Below, one piece after another: positions 45,346-56,161 of a stretch of 64,000 nt of DNA. The position numbers and the translations under genes were made by a program. The notes under the pieces were generated by a model. That model saw only the letters and a list, made by a program, of their open reading frames with translations, had not been told where the DNA came from and made no database searches. Every line of letters begins with the position of its first letter. Position 1 is the first letter of the stretch. The DNA is from Lumbricus terrestris (taxonomy: Eukaryota; Annelida; Clitellata; Crassiclitellata; Lumbricidae): positions 38,314,605-38,378,604 of the forward strand of contig OX457043.1 in assembly GCA_949752735.1 (NCBI GenBank), read 5' to 3'.

Positions 45346-46274
45346 AACTATATATATATATATATACTTGAATGAATGAATAAACTAGAGCTGCACATTG
45401 AAATCAAAAGTTCACAAATGTTCTCATTAAGTCGCTATATCAGAGAAGAAAAGTTGAGCCACTGACTGGTCAAGTGACTTAACTCACCCTTTTCCTCCAA
45501 AGTATCTTGAAAATCTACCAAACAGAAACACAAACTATAGCGTCAAGCACTTTGAAAAGTTTGTCAATATGATTATGTAATAAAGTCGCAACTAAAATAC
45601 AATGCAATGTCTGCATCCCACATGTGCAAAATTGAGACATTAGGAGTACTTAGGGAACCCACGTTCATCCCAAATGAACGCTTGCACACATACATTCACA
45701 CTCTCTGGAGATAATGTTGCAAATCTTTCTATATGGATTTGCAAATTCTTTGCCCCCTGCTTATTCAAACATAAACTTATGCAAAGTTCAACTGCACCAA
45801 ACTACTCAACACCATTCGTGGCACAAATTAGCTGCAAGAGCAATAAGATTTTAAACTCGGTGCATTTGTACACTGTGTCCACAATAAAGTAGAACACACA
45901 GAAAGGGTCATAACTCAGTCAAAACTTTTACGATTTGTCTGAAATTTGAAGTGCAACAACAGTGGCCATATTACCACCAACCCCTAAAGCCAATTAGAAA
46001 TATTCATGAGTTTTTCAAATTTATGAGCGTTTGAGATGCAGCACCGAAAAATTGAACTTTCCAACATGCAAAAGCTGAAAGGAAGTAAAATTCAGCTATA
46101 TACATATGGTGTTCAAAAATGTACTTTTCCAACTAATTCGGAAGATGTTCAGATGTTCAATCATCATTTCCTTGCCTGACAAAAATCGTCTTCTAATATC
46201 TTATACAAGCATGATTGCAAGACGGCTTTGAAGTCCTTGTTATAACAATTAAGTCGATCATCTAATCAAAATTC
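45346..46274. other. No supported feature apart from a short (TA)n
   Basis: A TA array at 45346-45366. The remaining sequence is AT-rich and lacks recognised motifs; it could hold UTR or intron sequence of the minus-strand gene at 52-54 kb, but nothing shows it. Confidence 0.35.
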
Positions 46275-46560
46275 TCATTGAAACGTGTCAGGCTCTTCGC
46301 TGTGCTATGAAGGGGCAACTCCTAGTTCTGAGGGCTCGCTTAGCCGCCAGACTAAGCCGAGCTTTCTCGGTTGTAGGGCTGTTTGTCTGGAATGACCTCC
46401 TTTCAAAGCTGCATTTATTACATCTGACCAGTCAAACATTGGTTCATAAATTTCTGAAGTAGTTTTTCTTTCGCCATGGCTGGGCTGGGAGCGCCTTTGA
46501 GTAGATTTCTTGATAGGGTGTTATGTAAATCCATAAAATGAATGAATATAAATGAAGGAT
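46275..46560 (+). pseudogene. CR1/L2-like LINE 3' end
   Basis: The frame gives RARLAARLSRAFSVVGLFVW and NDLLSKLHLLHLTSQTLVHK, the AFSV-G-x-x-WNDLP C-terminal block, and then the tail TGGGAGCGCCTTTGAGTAGA, TTTCTTGATAGGGTGTTATG and ATAAAATGAATGAATATAAA. A diverged copy of the same 3' end as at 28870-28950. Confidence 0.75.
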
Positions 46561-46690
46561 CCTTCCTAACTGCTTTTACTCAGATCACAGTTAATCTGCT
46601 GCATAAGAAACTTTCTCTTGATCCTGATAACCTGTCAAATTACAGACCCATTAAACCTTGAAGTTTATATCTAAAACCATGGATCGTATA
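46561..46690 (+). pseudogene. LINE reverse transcriptase fragment (NYRPI block)
   Basis: The frame reads NLLHKKLSLDPDNLSNYRPI, the conserved RT finger entry of CR1/L2-type LINEs, followed after a frame slip by SKTMDRI-like sequence. Short fragment only. Confidence 0.7.
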
Positions 46691-47240
46691 CACACAAACT
46701 CAGCCATTATTAGGGTTGCCTCTGGCGGGCATAGCTAAAACCCTGGAAATTGTATGGCTTTTTGTATGTTTGCTGTACCAGGCTACTGGCTGTATTTCAT
46801 GGCAGTTTTCAGCAACTTAGTATGTCCAATGGTCCATAAGTTCCACTCAGGCCCTACCGGAGTAACAGTACAATCTACTTGTTTATTTTTTTATATTGCA
46901 GCTTCAATTCTTCCAGGCATCTCTAATCCATGATCTGAGTAATGCTACAAACAATGAATCTATGAACTCTATAGCCAAAGTGCAATTTTATTTCCGGTAG
47001 CAGAGCAGTCACTGTAGTTTGTTTTGAACAGTTCTGTGAAAGTCCCCTGCATGAACAGTCGAGTCTATTTTACCAAAGTGGCTAAAATGCAAGTTTTTTC
47101 TTACAGTTACTTAAAATTTGCAAATTTGTCTTAAGTAGAATTCCTGAACACACTGGCGTTAATGAACATTCAGTGGACAAAGGGAATCATTTCTACAAAG
47201 CACAATATCAATAATGTTGCTTCTATGCACAATTGCACTT

Positions 47241-47330
47241 ATTATTCGTAACAGAGCACAGCACATATTATTCCTAACAGACTTTAAACAGAGCATAACA
47301 TGCAAGCTTCAATTGATTACTTAAATAAAT
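47241..47330 (+). repeat. 90-bp direct repeat, left copy
   Basis: ATTCGTAACAGAGCACAGCA, CATATTATTCCTAACAGACT and GCTTCAATTGATTACTTAAA recur at 47943-48028 with two or three differences. The right copy ends exactly where the RTE-like ORF begins. Confidence 0.85.
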
Positions 47331-47452
47331 GCTTTGCAACAGTATGATTAAAAAAGTCACAATTTCTTTCATGCAACCTTTTCCAAAGTGACTTAGTTTC
47401 TTCATTATGAAGTTGACTCTGGGTACAGAGCGAAACATTGCCATGCCTATCC

Positions 47453-47505
47453 ATCCAGGTATATGGCATCACTGTCATATCATCAGTGATGCCATATACC
47501 TGGAT
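47453..47505. repeat. Perfect 22-bp inverted repeat with 9-nt loop
   Basis: ATCCAGGTATATGGCATCAC(TG) at 47453-47474 pairs exactly with its complement at 47484-47505. The hairpin is not part of any element I could delimit. Confidence 0.92.
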
Positions 47506-47593
47506 TAAACTTACAAATCTCCTCTTTTCAGTCTGCATGTCACAAGTTTCATTCAACTGAAATGACACATCGACTAGCTACTTAGTCATCACA

Positions 47594-47785
47594 TTTGCTA
47601 TAGCACACCTTCAGGCTCTCGCTACTCAGAAGCGCTCCTGACTATAGCGCGGATACTGCATAGGAGTTTCACGCCAAAGCGCACAAGCAATTGCAAGTGA
47701 AGGACTTGCTCAAGGTCCCTACGTGGCAGCTTGAAACCTGAAACCCTCCAGCTCCAAGGCACCGAACCCACCACCATGCCCTGCG
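47594..47785 (-). mobile_element. tRNA-derived SINE with LINE-matched tail (copy 3)
   Basis: A diverged minus-strand copy of the SINE at 6405-6632: the body GAGTTTCACGCC and CAATTGCAAGTGAAGGACTT and the tail reading GGAGCGCTTCTGAGTAGCGA on the minus strand are recognisable; the polymerase III head is eroded. Confidence 0.75.
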
Positions 47786-47942
47786 ACTATTATAACTGCT
47801 GTTGAAATACATAAAAACCAGCTGTAACTAAATTAATTTTTACTAGTAGCTAGGAAATTAGTTTAATTACCACTATAGTAATGAGTAATCTTGGTAATTT
47901 TTGTTCCTTGGGTAACAGGATTAGGGATTATTAGTGATTGTT

Positions 47943-48028
47943 ATTCGTAACAGAGCACAGCACATATTATTCATAACAGACTTAAACAGAGCATAACATA
48001 CAAGCTTCAATTGATTACTTAAATAAAT
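47943..48028 (+). repeat. 90-bp direct repeat, right copy
   Basis: Matches 47241-47330 and stops at AATAAATG, where the 5'-truncated RTE-like element begins. Confidence 0.85.
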
Positions 48029-49710
48029 GGGGAGGACAAAATATATAAAATAGCAAGAGCAAGACAACGAAACAGACAGGATAAGCAATCGGTAAACGTC
48101 ATAAAGGACAAAGACGGTAAGATATTGGTTGATGAAGAAGCGATTAGAAATCGATGGAAAACATACTTTGAAGAACTACTAAATGAAGAAAATCCAAGGG
48201 AGCCTCTGCAGTTGATCAACCCGGTTGCAGGACCGGAAAAGGAAATTACCAGCAACGAGATTGAGGCAGCAATTGCAACGATGAAGAATAACAAAGCATC
48301 AGGACCATCTGGAATGACGGTGAAAATGTTTAAAGCACTTGACCATATGGGAATTGAGTGGTTATATGTCATCCTGAATGATTTCATGAGGCAGGAAATA
48401 CTACCCCAAGACCTGAAAGAATGCGAAATTGTAACATTATACAGGCAAAAAGGAGATGTGATGGAGTGTGGGAACTACAGAGGTATCAAATTGTTGGAGG
48501 TAGGATTAAAAGTGTATGAAAAGGTGATTGAGAAGCGCATCAGGGAACAAGTCGAGTTGCATGATAATCAGTTCGGCTTTAGACCAGGGAGGGGCAGTGT
48601 TTATACTACGACAGGTGCAAGAAAAAATACTGGAAAGAAACAACAAAATATACTGGACCTTGGTGGATATGGAAAAGGCATTCGACAGAGTACCACGGGA
48701 AGTCGTCTACTGGAGCCTGAGGAAGAAGGGAGTCTCAGAAAAGATGGTACGGCTGGTGAAGTCAATGTATGAGGGTGCAAAAACAACGGTGAGGAGCGGC
48801 CTAGGAAACTCAGGTTCTTTCGAGATTCGGGTGGGGGTGCATCAAGGATCATGCCTAAGTCCATTGCTATTCATTATAGTAATGGATGCAGTATCAGAGC
48901 ATGTAAGAAGAGAGGTGCCATGGGACATGCTTTATGCGGACGATCTTATTGTGGCAGATGAATCAGGAGAGAAGATGCAGACACGGTTTACGGACTGGCA
49001 GACGGCATTAGAAAGCAAAGGTCTTAAAGTGAACATCGCCAAGACAGAAACTATGGTCTGCTCAAAAACAGCTGAGACAATTAGGATTGTGGACACCACA
49101 GGAAAGGAACTGAAACAGAAGGAAACTTTGAAATATCTTGGTTCAACAATGAATGCCCAGGGTGGCTGTGAGGTCGACATCAGAAACAGGATTCGGTTGG
49201 CTTGGCAGAAGTGGAGGGAGTTGACTGCAGTTCTATGTGATGCCAAAATTCCAATATAACTTAAAGTTAAGGTATATAAAACAATGGTCAGACCTGTGAT
49301 GATATATGGGGCAGAGGCTTGGACAATGACGAGAAAGGGAGAGGGATTACTGGAGAGGACGGAGATGAGAATGCTGCATTGGATGCTGGGAGTTTCACTC
49401 AGGGATAGAAACAGGAACGAGGACATCCGAAAGAAACTTGGAGTGGCGTGTGTCTCGGACAAGATACGAGAGGCCAGGCTGAGATGGTATGGTCATGTGA
49501 TGAGAAGAGAGGAAGACAGCTGCATTAAAAGAATCATGCAGGCAGATGTCTAGGGACGACGCAGTCGGGGACGACAAAAGAAGAGATGGGAGGATGCGAT
49601 ACGGGAGGACATGAAACATCTCAAACTGAAAAATGAAGACACCAAAGACAGAGGAAAGTGGAAGTGGAGGATCCGAGTGGCTGACCCCTCCGTAGAGAGG
49701 GATTAATTCA
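48029..49710 (+). pseudogene. RTE-like LINE, reverse transcriptase to C terminus, nearly readable
   Basis: The order is: EDKIYKIARARQRNRQDKQ, WKTYFEELLNEENP (linker before RT), EIEAAIATMKNNKASGPSG, NYRGIKLLEVGLKVYEKVIE, NQFGFRPGRGS (fingers). After one frameshift near 48600 it continues WTLVDMEKAFDRVPREVVYW (palm A), GVHQGSCLSPLLFIIVMDAV, WDMLYADDLIVADES (catalytic YADD), GLKVNIAKTETMV, KYLGSTM, MVRPVMIYGAEAWTM and REARLRWYGHVMRREEDS, then RQKKRWEDAIREDMKHL, ending at about 49706. Defects are the frameshift, TAA at 49257-49259 and TAG at 49551-49553. It is 5'-truncated, lacking the endonuclease, and is a different family from the RTE pieces at 16.4-22 kb. Confidence 0.93.
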
Positions 49711-49798
49711 AGCCTGAAAAAAAGAAGATTGGCGATGTAAATGCACAGATTCATCGCTAAAAATATACATACATATGACTATAAAATGCAGGTCTTAA

Positions 49799-49872
49799 CA
49801 CATTGACCGCCTACACGCCATGTTATATGACTGGCTGAAGGACGAGTTAACTCGTTCTTGGCGGTCAACGTG
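49799..49872. mobile_element. Minimal piggyBac-like MITE, 74 bp
   Basis: CACATTGACCGCC is mirrored by GGCGGTCAACGTG (one mismatch), with TTAA directly outside both ends (49795-49798, 49873-49876). About 48 bp lie between the arms, including a small GAGTTAACTC palindrome. The next element (49877) starts immediately after the right TTAA. Confidence 0.8.
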
Positions 49873-49876
49873 TTAA

Positions 49877-50663
49877 GGCCAAAAAAAATAATGTTGTGTT
49901 TCCGGTAACAGAGCTCTAAAAAATTGGGTAGGTAGGTTGAAAAATATTTTTCTTTTAGTAAAATATTTTTATACAGTGACTATCTGAAAAATTATACCCA
50001 ACTACTCTTTTTGCATAAAAGTACACGCTGCAACAAAGTACGTGTTCTAAGCAAGTATAAACTGCCTATTTCCCAACTGCCTGCACCTAAAATTGCTCTA
50101 GAAAACAATTCTAGTAATTTCATTTTGTTGACATTTTTCTGGTAAGATAAAGTGGGAAGAGAAGGGGAAGATGAGTGCGAACAGAACATCACTGCTAGGG
50201 GTTGTTCCAGACTGGCCGAGCCAGTGACTAGTTACACCTAGAGGTTGCTAGATTTATTTTCCCTAGTCACCATTAGAGGTGGCTCAAGTGAGAATGATAA
50301 GGCTAGAGGTTTCTCAAGACTGGCAGCCAGGAAGTATTTAGGCAGGCGTGAAACTCTAAGGCAATGTCACTGTAAATAAAAAAATGTACACAAAATTTTC
50401 CGAGTCGCGGCAATAAAAGTGAGTCGGTCGGGGTATCGGAAACACAACATTTTTTGGCCTCTATACGGAAGGCAATGTCACCGTATTATGTCAATACAAA
50501 TTTGAAAAACAATTTTTTTTAAATGTTAATAAAAAAAAATTAAATTTTAATATAAAAAATTTAATTACATTTTTTTATAACAAATTTCACAAAATTATTT
50601 CAGTCGCGGCAATGAAAGAGGGTCGGTCGGGTTACCGGAAACACAACATTATTTTTTGGGGCC
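49877..50663. mobile_element. Harbinger-like MITE (GGCCAAAA ends), copy 1
   Basis: GGCCAAAAAAAATAATGTTG and the next 15 bp (TGTTTCCGGTAAC) are mirrored at the right (GTTACCGGAAACACAAC, ATTATTTTTTGGGGCC). The flanks are TAA and AAA. A second, internal copy of the right terminus (CGGAAACACAACATTTTTTG at 50435-50455, preceded by AGTCGCGGCAATAAAAG) shows an end duplication. GG ends with a 3-bp TWA-type TSD would fit PIF/Harbinger, but this is inference. Copy 2 is at 56292-57059. Confidence 0.75.
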
Positions 50664-52306
50664 AAAGAGATTTCCAACTTGCAGGGTTGAAAAGCCAGGG
50701 GTTTTATGGTTTTTCGCTAACGCTAAGTGAAATTAGAACTTAAAATATTAATTTCCATTAAGTATAACTGTAACTGAAATTATTTTAAGAACGAAAACTG
50801 AAATAGAACGGAAATTAAGCACACTGAAAGAAAATTTGAATAAAAACAAAAATTAATTCTCGAACTGAAATTTATAACAAAAATGGAAAGTTTGGTTGAC
50901 AGTCTTTCCGATGCAGTTGTGTTTAGATCTAAAAGGCAACACTTTCTGACTTAAAACATTTGCATTTTTGGCCTAGCATGTGCTTCCATGTGCAATATAT
51001 TATGGTCATTTGCAATTGGACTTTTCCTGTAAGTTTTTAATTTTTAACTTCGCGATAATACTGGTTATTTGAAAATCACTTGACTAAATGATGAAAATCG
51101 TGTATTGGACTCTTTAAGTGTAGGCCTACTGCAAAGAAACAGACAAATAAATAGGCATAGGCCTATCCATGCAAGGAATTGTAGACATACATTAAAACGG
51201 ACGAGTGTGGAACTGCATCCTATGATAAATTTAAACATTTTGCCTCTGCAGCAAATAAGCGCATACAGATTACAAATAAATATATTAAGAAAGACTAGGC
51301 AAATGAGGGCTGTAGTCTGGCACAAAAACTTTCATGCGACTGACTCGAACCATGCGTAAAAAAATAAATATACCATCGTCAACCAATTCAATGGAATACC
51401 ATTAAGAAATTTCAGTAGCCTATTGTAAATAATAGGAACCATGGTCAACCTTTTCAGGAAATAATGGGACCTACAAACTATAGATGCGGAGTTCAAATGG
51501 CTTGGCTATTGTATTAATAATTAAACACAGGCCATTTTTGGAGGGAAAGATGGCAAGTCTACAGCAATATTGGCTAAAGATGTTGAAGCTCCGACTTCTC
51601 AAGTGTTTTTTGGAAACAATATTCTGCTGGGTAAAAATTGTAAACTGCTGGAACAAGAAACAGTCAAGAAATGGCCAAAGTCACTGAAAATAGGGGCCAA
51701 ACAGGGTTCTCTTAAATTAAAGATGCACATCGATAGCCTAATGAAAATGCTCGGACTTGGTTTCATTTAGCACAGGCTGTATAAGGAAGTGTAACTGAAA
51801 TTATATTCATACAAGAACTGAATTGAGAACTGAAATCATTTTGAAAACTGAATTAGAAGTATAACTGAAAATATTTTTGGAACTGTAGCTGAACTAGAAC
51901 TTAAATTGATGTGGACTGAAATAGAAGTAAAATGAAAATTATTTGCTGAAGTAAAATATCACTGCTTGTATGCAAGTATCTACAGCAATAAAGAAAGTTC
52001 TGTAGGCAGTTCAATGGATGAAGCAATGGAGGATACAACTCTTATGCAAACCAAATGCACTGTTGGTGAATAAAGGTGAAAATGCTGCATTAGAACGTGG
52101 AGTTGTTCAAAAATCTCACTCAGACTTTTTTATCATCAAATACTGGGAACAGCAAAGAACCTAGTTTTCTCGAACAAAAGAGAAATTTTTTGTGAAGCAA
52201 AACAATAACTGAAGAAAACAAAGACACAAAAACCAAGACATTGGGTGCCAAATAATTATTTAACATAATAATTTATGAAGATAATAAATGACAAGATTGC
52301 ACTCAC
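50664..52306. other. AT-rich stretch with AACTGAAAT-type motif clusters
   Basis: AACTGAAAT/GAACTGAA motifs are dense at 50730-50880 and again at 51790-51960, which would fit the subterminal regions of a degraded hAT-like element, but no TIR/TSD pair was found. Between them + frames (AKDVEAPTSQVFFGNNILLG, KNCKLLEQETVKKWPKSLKI) stay open without recognised domain. The right part is the intron after the exon at 52307 (minus-strand gene). Confidence 0.35.
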
Positions 52307-54546
52307 TTCTCCAGAGAAACACCTGGGCAGTATGTAAGTCGAATTTTCCTGCTTCATGCTTCCAGCTGTTTATGATGGTCAGATTCTTCTGTAGATTTTC
52401 TGCTGGGCCTGGAGTCAAGTGGCCACGGTTAGCACTCTCCTTTGTACGAAAACCACCATGCCTATCACACCAGCTTTCATGACCATTTCTCTTTGCCCAG
52501 GCAGTTTCAGGGGGTCTGTTCCATTTACTCGAAATAAAGGATTTTTTTCGGGTTTTCATGGCAGAATTACGTACTTTTGTTGACAGTCGAAAATATGACA
52601 GCACATTGGCAACCTCGTTATTACCTGGAACAGTGGCACTGGAATCTGTGCTGGTAGACGCAGACACTACAGATGCTTGGCCATCAACACCATTCAAAGG
52701 GGAAGATTTGGAATCATGTTTTAAGGACTGCACATCATAAGACGGATAAGCATTGCAGACGTCAAAGCAAGTAGCAGTGGCTGAAGCAAACTCAGTGACA
52801 AGATTACTACCATGTTGAACAGCAGGTTGATCAACCAGATCTGGAAGGCAGCTACCCCGCTGGCAATCCCCAGTACTAACATCTGTTTTAACAAAACCAT
52901 CAGAAGCACGAATATCACATTCTTCTTCATCCTCAAAGCTATCAAAACCAAAAGAAATTTCTGGATCACAAGTTCCTGTTGCCATGCAGTTAACAAAAAT
53001 AACTGGATTAGAGCACAAACCTGTATCTTTGGTCTTCGGTGGAACCACCTCATGTTTCAGTTTTGTTCTCACTTGGCACCTACTTGACCGCAATCGCGAG
53101 TAACTCAGTGGGAACTCAAAGTTCATTTGCATGGCTGTTGATTTTCTATCACAGTAATTATTATCCTGAGGTTTTAATTCACTAGAAGAAAAATCGCCAA
53201 AGACAATGGCATCTTTAGACTCGTGACTGGTCCTGGAGTCACCATCTGACAAGATGCTGTCATTCTGGATCAAGCAAGAATAATTTACACTTTGTTCCGT
53301 AATATCATCTGGTTGAGGTAGGCTAGTTTTTGGTTTCATGTCCGAAATCCATCGAAAAGCTTCTAAGGATCGACTGACTGGAAATTCAGAAATGGTACTG
53401 GTCACAATGTCAGGATACCCTGGATCTGATACAAATATGCTGCTCACCTGAGGTGAAATGTAGTCACCATTCAAATGACAACAGAAACTAAGTTTCCTAT
53501 CTGCAGTGAAGATTTTATCAGAAGGAACAAGATGACAGATGATTCGTTCATCTGTTAAATTGGCCCTGCTACCTCTCTTATCCAACTCATTTCCTAAACT
53601 GGTGCATGAAGTAACACCGGGAATACAAGAAAAGTCAACTTTCTCGTCATTCGAAACACCAGCTACATCTGCAGTAGTTACAGGCAGTTCACTCATAACT
53701 AAATCGTCTCTGTCACTGGTGCTTACTGGGCTAGAGGATCGGACACTGGAACTTAGGCTTGCAAAAGTTGACACTGAAACAGAGTTTGAGAATGAATCAA
53801 AGCTTTTTAGCCCATTTGTCAAAACCGGCTTAGTAACCTTACAGACAACAACCTGTTTCTCAATGAACTCCTTGCACTCTTCCAGTTTGTTTACTCTCTT
53901 CTGATCAACTGCAACGTGCTCCTTATCTTGCAGTTGATTAGTCTTCGTCTTTTTTTTCCTTTGTACGACCTTGAATTCTTCTTCTTTTGCAGTTGCTGAC
54001 AAATCATCAAAAGAGAGTAATTCAGCTAGATCGGAAGAACTAGACGACTTTGACATGACGAAATCAGATGGACTGTTAGTGCTGTCACCATTTTTCAAGG
54101 TTTTGAAGATCAGAATGTCAGCTTCAAGTTGATTGAGACAGACCGCATGGGGATCAACTGAAGCATTGTTTTCTTGAGCTTCAGATGTGTCTTCTGATTC
54201 ACATCTATGCCCTGGCGAGTCGAGCACTACCCGTGTGCGGCTCTGCTCTGCACGTGACTCTGAAGAAGATGGCTCTTTTCGTGAGCACTTTTTCCTAACC
54301 TTACGACTGCGGTCTTTCAGTTCTCCTCCACTGGCAGCTTCCACACCAGCAGTGGTGGCTTCACTGGGTATAGTCATTCGGCTGAGCTGCTTCAGGTGGC
54401 TGTTGTTGATGTAGTCGACCAACTTCTCCAAAGGCCAGCTACCCTTGTATTCAGCAATGTCCTCTGCTTTCTGGACCCTATTACATTCTTTGTCCTTCCG
54501 CAAGCGTTTTCGGCTTGTTGTGGCTTTTTCGTTCTGCCCGCCACTA
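52307..54546 (-). CDS. Large internal exon of an unidentified, probably nuclear protein
   Basis: A minus-strand frame is open over 2.3 kb. The natural exon is bounded by an acceptor (TCTCTGGTGTACAG, AG at 54547-54548) and a strong donor GTGAGT (52301-52306), giving 746 full codons plus one base at each end; the only start at the upstream end would be GTG, so this is an internal exon. Residues about 11-19 (SRKRLRKDK) and 79-90 (RKVRKKCSRK) are basic clusters like nuclear localisation signals; residues 31-46 (AEYKGSWPLEKLVDYI) look folded; the middle is Ser-rich, acidic and disordered; QRKKKTKT is a further basic patch. The end (NSWKHEAGKFDLHTAQVFLW) is again ordered. I do not recognise the gene. 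From memory only, W...FDL..A recalls the C terminus of NUFIP2, but the spacing differs. Long open frame, non-repetitive codons and proper splice sites make a host gene very likely. Confidence 0.85.
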
Positions 54547-55459
54547 CTGTACACCAGAGAAGCAATTGGACCTATCTTGACGGTTTAGATCAGAACCAAC
54601 AGTTAATAGTATGGACCTCTATCCAACTGGTTAAAACTAAGCCAATGACCAATTAGCTCTTCAGGTCAAATCTGAAAACTGAAATACTGCAAGAAATCCT
54701 TTCAGAGCCCGAACTTCCATATAAAACTTGTCTGCCTGTGGCAAATTTCTGTACACTGTGTAGTTTATTACTTCATTTTAAACATCATTTCTAAAATGTA
54801 AACAACAAAGACATGTCTATGAATGTTAAATTTCAAAATGAACTCACTCATGATCTTGCTTAGACAAAAAACCGCACATTAGAAGCATACCCCCTAGACA
54901 AATGATCCATTGACTGTGTGTATATGATTGATATATGTTAACATTCATTATTCTAATATATTTTTATATTAAACCAACGGTCTTGTTGATTGGATGACAT
55001 TTGGGACATTAGCTACATTTCCACAAATAGAGAAACAATATGCAAAATAGTAGCATGATCTCAACGTTGAGGTCTGGGAAACGCCTCCACTAAACAATTA
55101 AGTCGTAGGGTGGATTCGGGTCCCATTACAACGACACTCAACCTGACACTCAAGACAAAGGCTACTCACTTGGTATCTATAGTCTGTCTAATTTTTGGTG
55201 AAGCAATGACAGCACCGCACACTTATAAATAAGTAATGTTCGCCCCCGATTGTAAATATAAGCCAATTTACGGGGGTTCTCTGCTTTCTTTTTTAACTGC
55301 TTTCTGGAAATCGGGCTTCTGTGCATTTTCAGCGTTTTTGGGGAACCGGGTTTCGAATTAATCCCAAAGAGAGCACACGCACGACAGGGCATAACTATAG
55401 TATCAGGGACCGATGTGTCGGTTAGGGTCAGTTTAGGCGTCGTGAGGGTCGGTTAGGGT
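54547..55459. other. Upstream intron or promoter side of the minus-strand gene
   Basis: A good donor sequence (GTGAGT on the minus strand, 55164-55169) follows an open minus-strand stretch at 55177-55392 (HRSPISRKQLKKKAENPRKL). It could be a 5' exon of the gene, but the frame that would join the 52307-54546 exon in phase is closed by TAA about 55 bp before the donor, so at most it is untranslated. From 55410 GTCGTGAGGGTCGGTTAGGG repeats begin. Confidence 0.35.
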
Positions 55460-56010
55460 TAACCAGTTATACACTGGCTGCCCGTTCCCCAGAGGATTGA
55501 ATTCAAGATCTGTCTACTTCTTTACAAGTCCCTCCACGGAACCGCGCCTGCTTATATTTGTTTGTATGTTTGTTTGTTTGTATGTGCACTTGTTATAGCG
55601 CCCCTTCAAGCCCACTACTCAGAGGCGCTCCCGACTGCAGAGCGGACACTGCATCGGAGTTTCACGCCGAAGCGCTGAGCAATTGCGAGTGAAGGACTTG
55701 CCCAAGGTCCCTACGCGGTGACTTGAGGTGGATTCGAACCTCGAACCTTCCGGCTTCAAGGCAACGACGCAACCACTACACCACCGCGCCCCACAATGCG
55801 TGATTACTGCATCGGGACGCACTCCTGTGCCTCCGGGTTGCGACTTAGATCGCTCGACAAAAGCGATCTTCGCGTACGGCCGACGAAAACCAGTTTCGGT
55901 GAACGTGCTTTCTCAGTGGCCAGTCCAAGATGCTGGAACAGTCTTCCTTCCGTCGTGCGAGCGGCTGGTTCAGCTGACTCCTTTAAATCTGGACTAAATG
56001 AATAAATGAG
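55460..56010 (+). pseudogene. CR1/L2-like LINE C-terminal fragment, split by a SINE
   Basis: Before the SINE: CACTGGCTGCCCGTTCCCCA onward gives HWLPVPQRIEFK-like sequence in shifting frames, up to GTAPAY (about 55560). After it: MRDYCIGTHSCASGLRLRSL, DKSDLRVRPTKTSFGERAFS, VASPRCWNSLPSVVRAAGSA, DSFKSGLNE and a stop. The two parts are continuous in the family (the minus-strand LINE at 4283-5826 has the same order). The element is 5'-truncated. Confidence 0.85.
55562..55796 (-). mobile_element. tRNA-derived SINE with LINE-matched tail (copy 4, best preserved)
   Basis: On the minus strand: GGGGCGCGGTGGTGTAGTGG, TTGCGTCGTTGCCTTGAAGC, AAGGTTCGAGGTTCGAATCC (B box), AAGTCCTTCACTCGCAATTG, GGAGTTTCACGCC-complement body, then GTCGGGAGCGCCTCTGAGTA and CTTGAAGGGGCGCTATAACA with a CAAACAAACAAA tail. 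It is inserted in the LINE 55460-56010, whose 3' relatives it mimics at its own 3' end. Confidence 0.9.
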
Positions 56011-56161
56011 TCTTAACTCATTTATTCCTCAAGGCCTATCCTGCGTTTAGTATGTGAGGTGCCCTTGTAACGGCATGGCTGTGTTACGGCGCCATAGAAA
56101 TCGTCATTGTTATGTTAGGGCTCAGGTTTGACGTCGTGAGGGTCGGTTATATCAGATTAGG

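Larger units (their letters stand above)
46691..47593. other. Mostly unassigned, with a perfect hairpin and half of a repeat pair
   Basis: No exon supported. Holds a 22-bp perfect inverted repeat (47453-47505) and the left copy (47241-47330) of a duplication whose right copy is at 47943-48028. Confidence 0.4.

Noticed and set aside
48019..49462. Several minus-strand frames of 87-176 codons opposite the RTE-like ORF
   Set aside because: They are shadows of the + strand reverse transcriptase frame, whose motifs are unambiguous.
55164..55400. A 5' coding exon of the minus-strand gene at 52-54 kb
   Set aside because: There is a good donor, but the frame that would join in phase is closed by TAA shortly upstream of it and has no ATG. 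It could still be an untranslated exon; nothing proves it.
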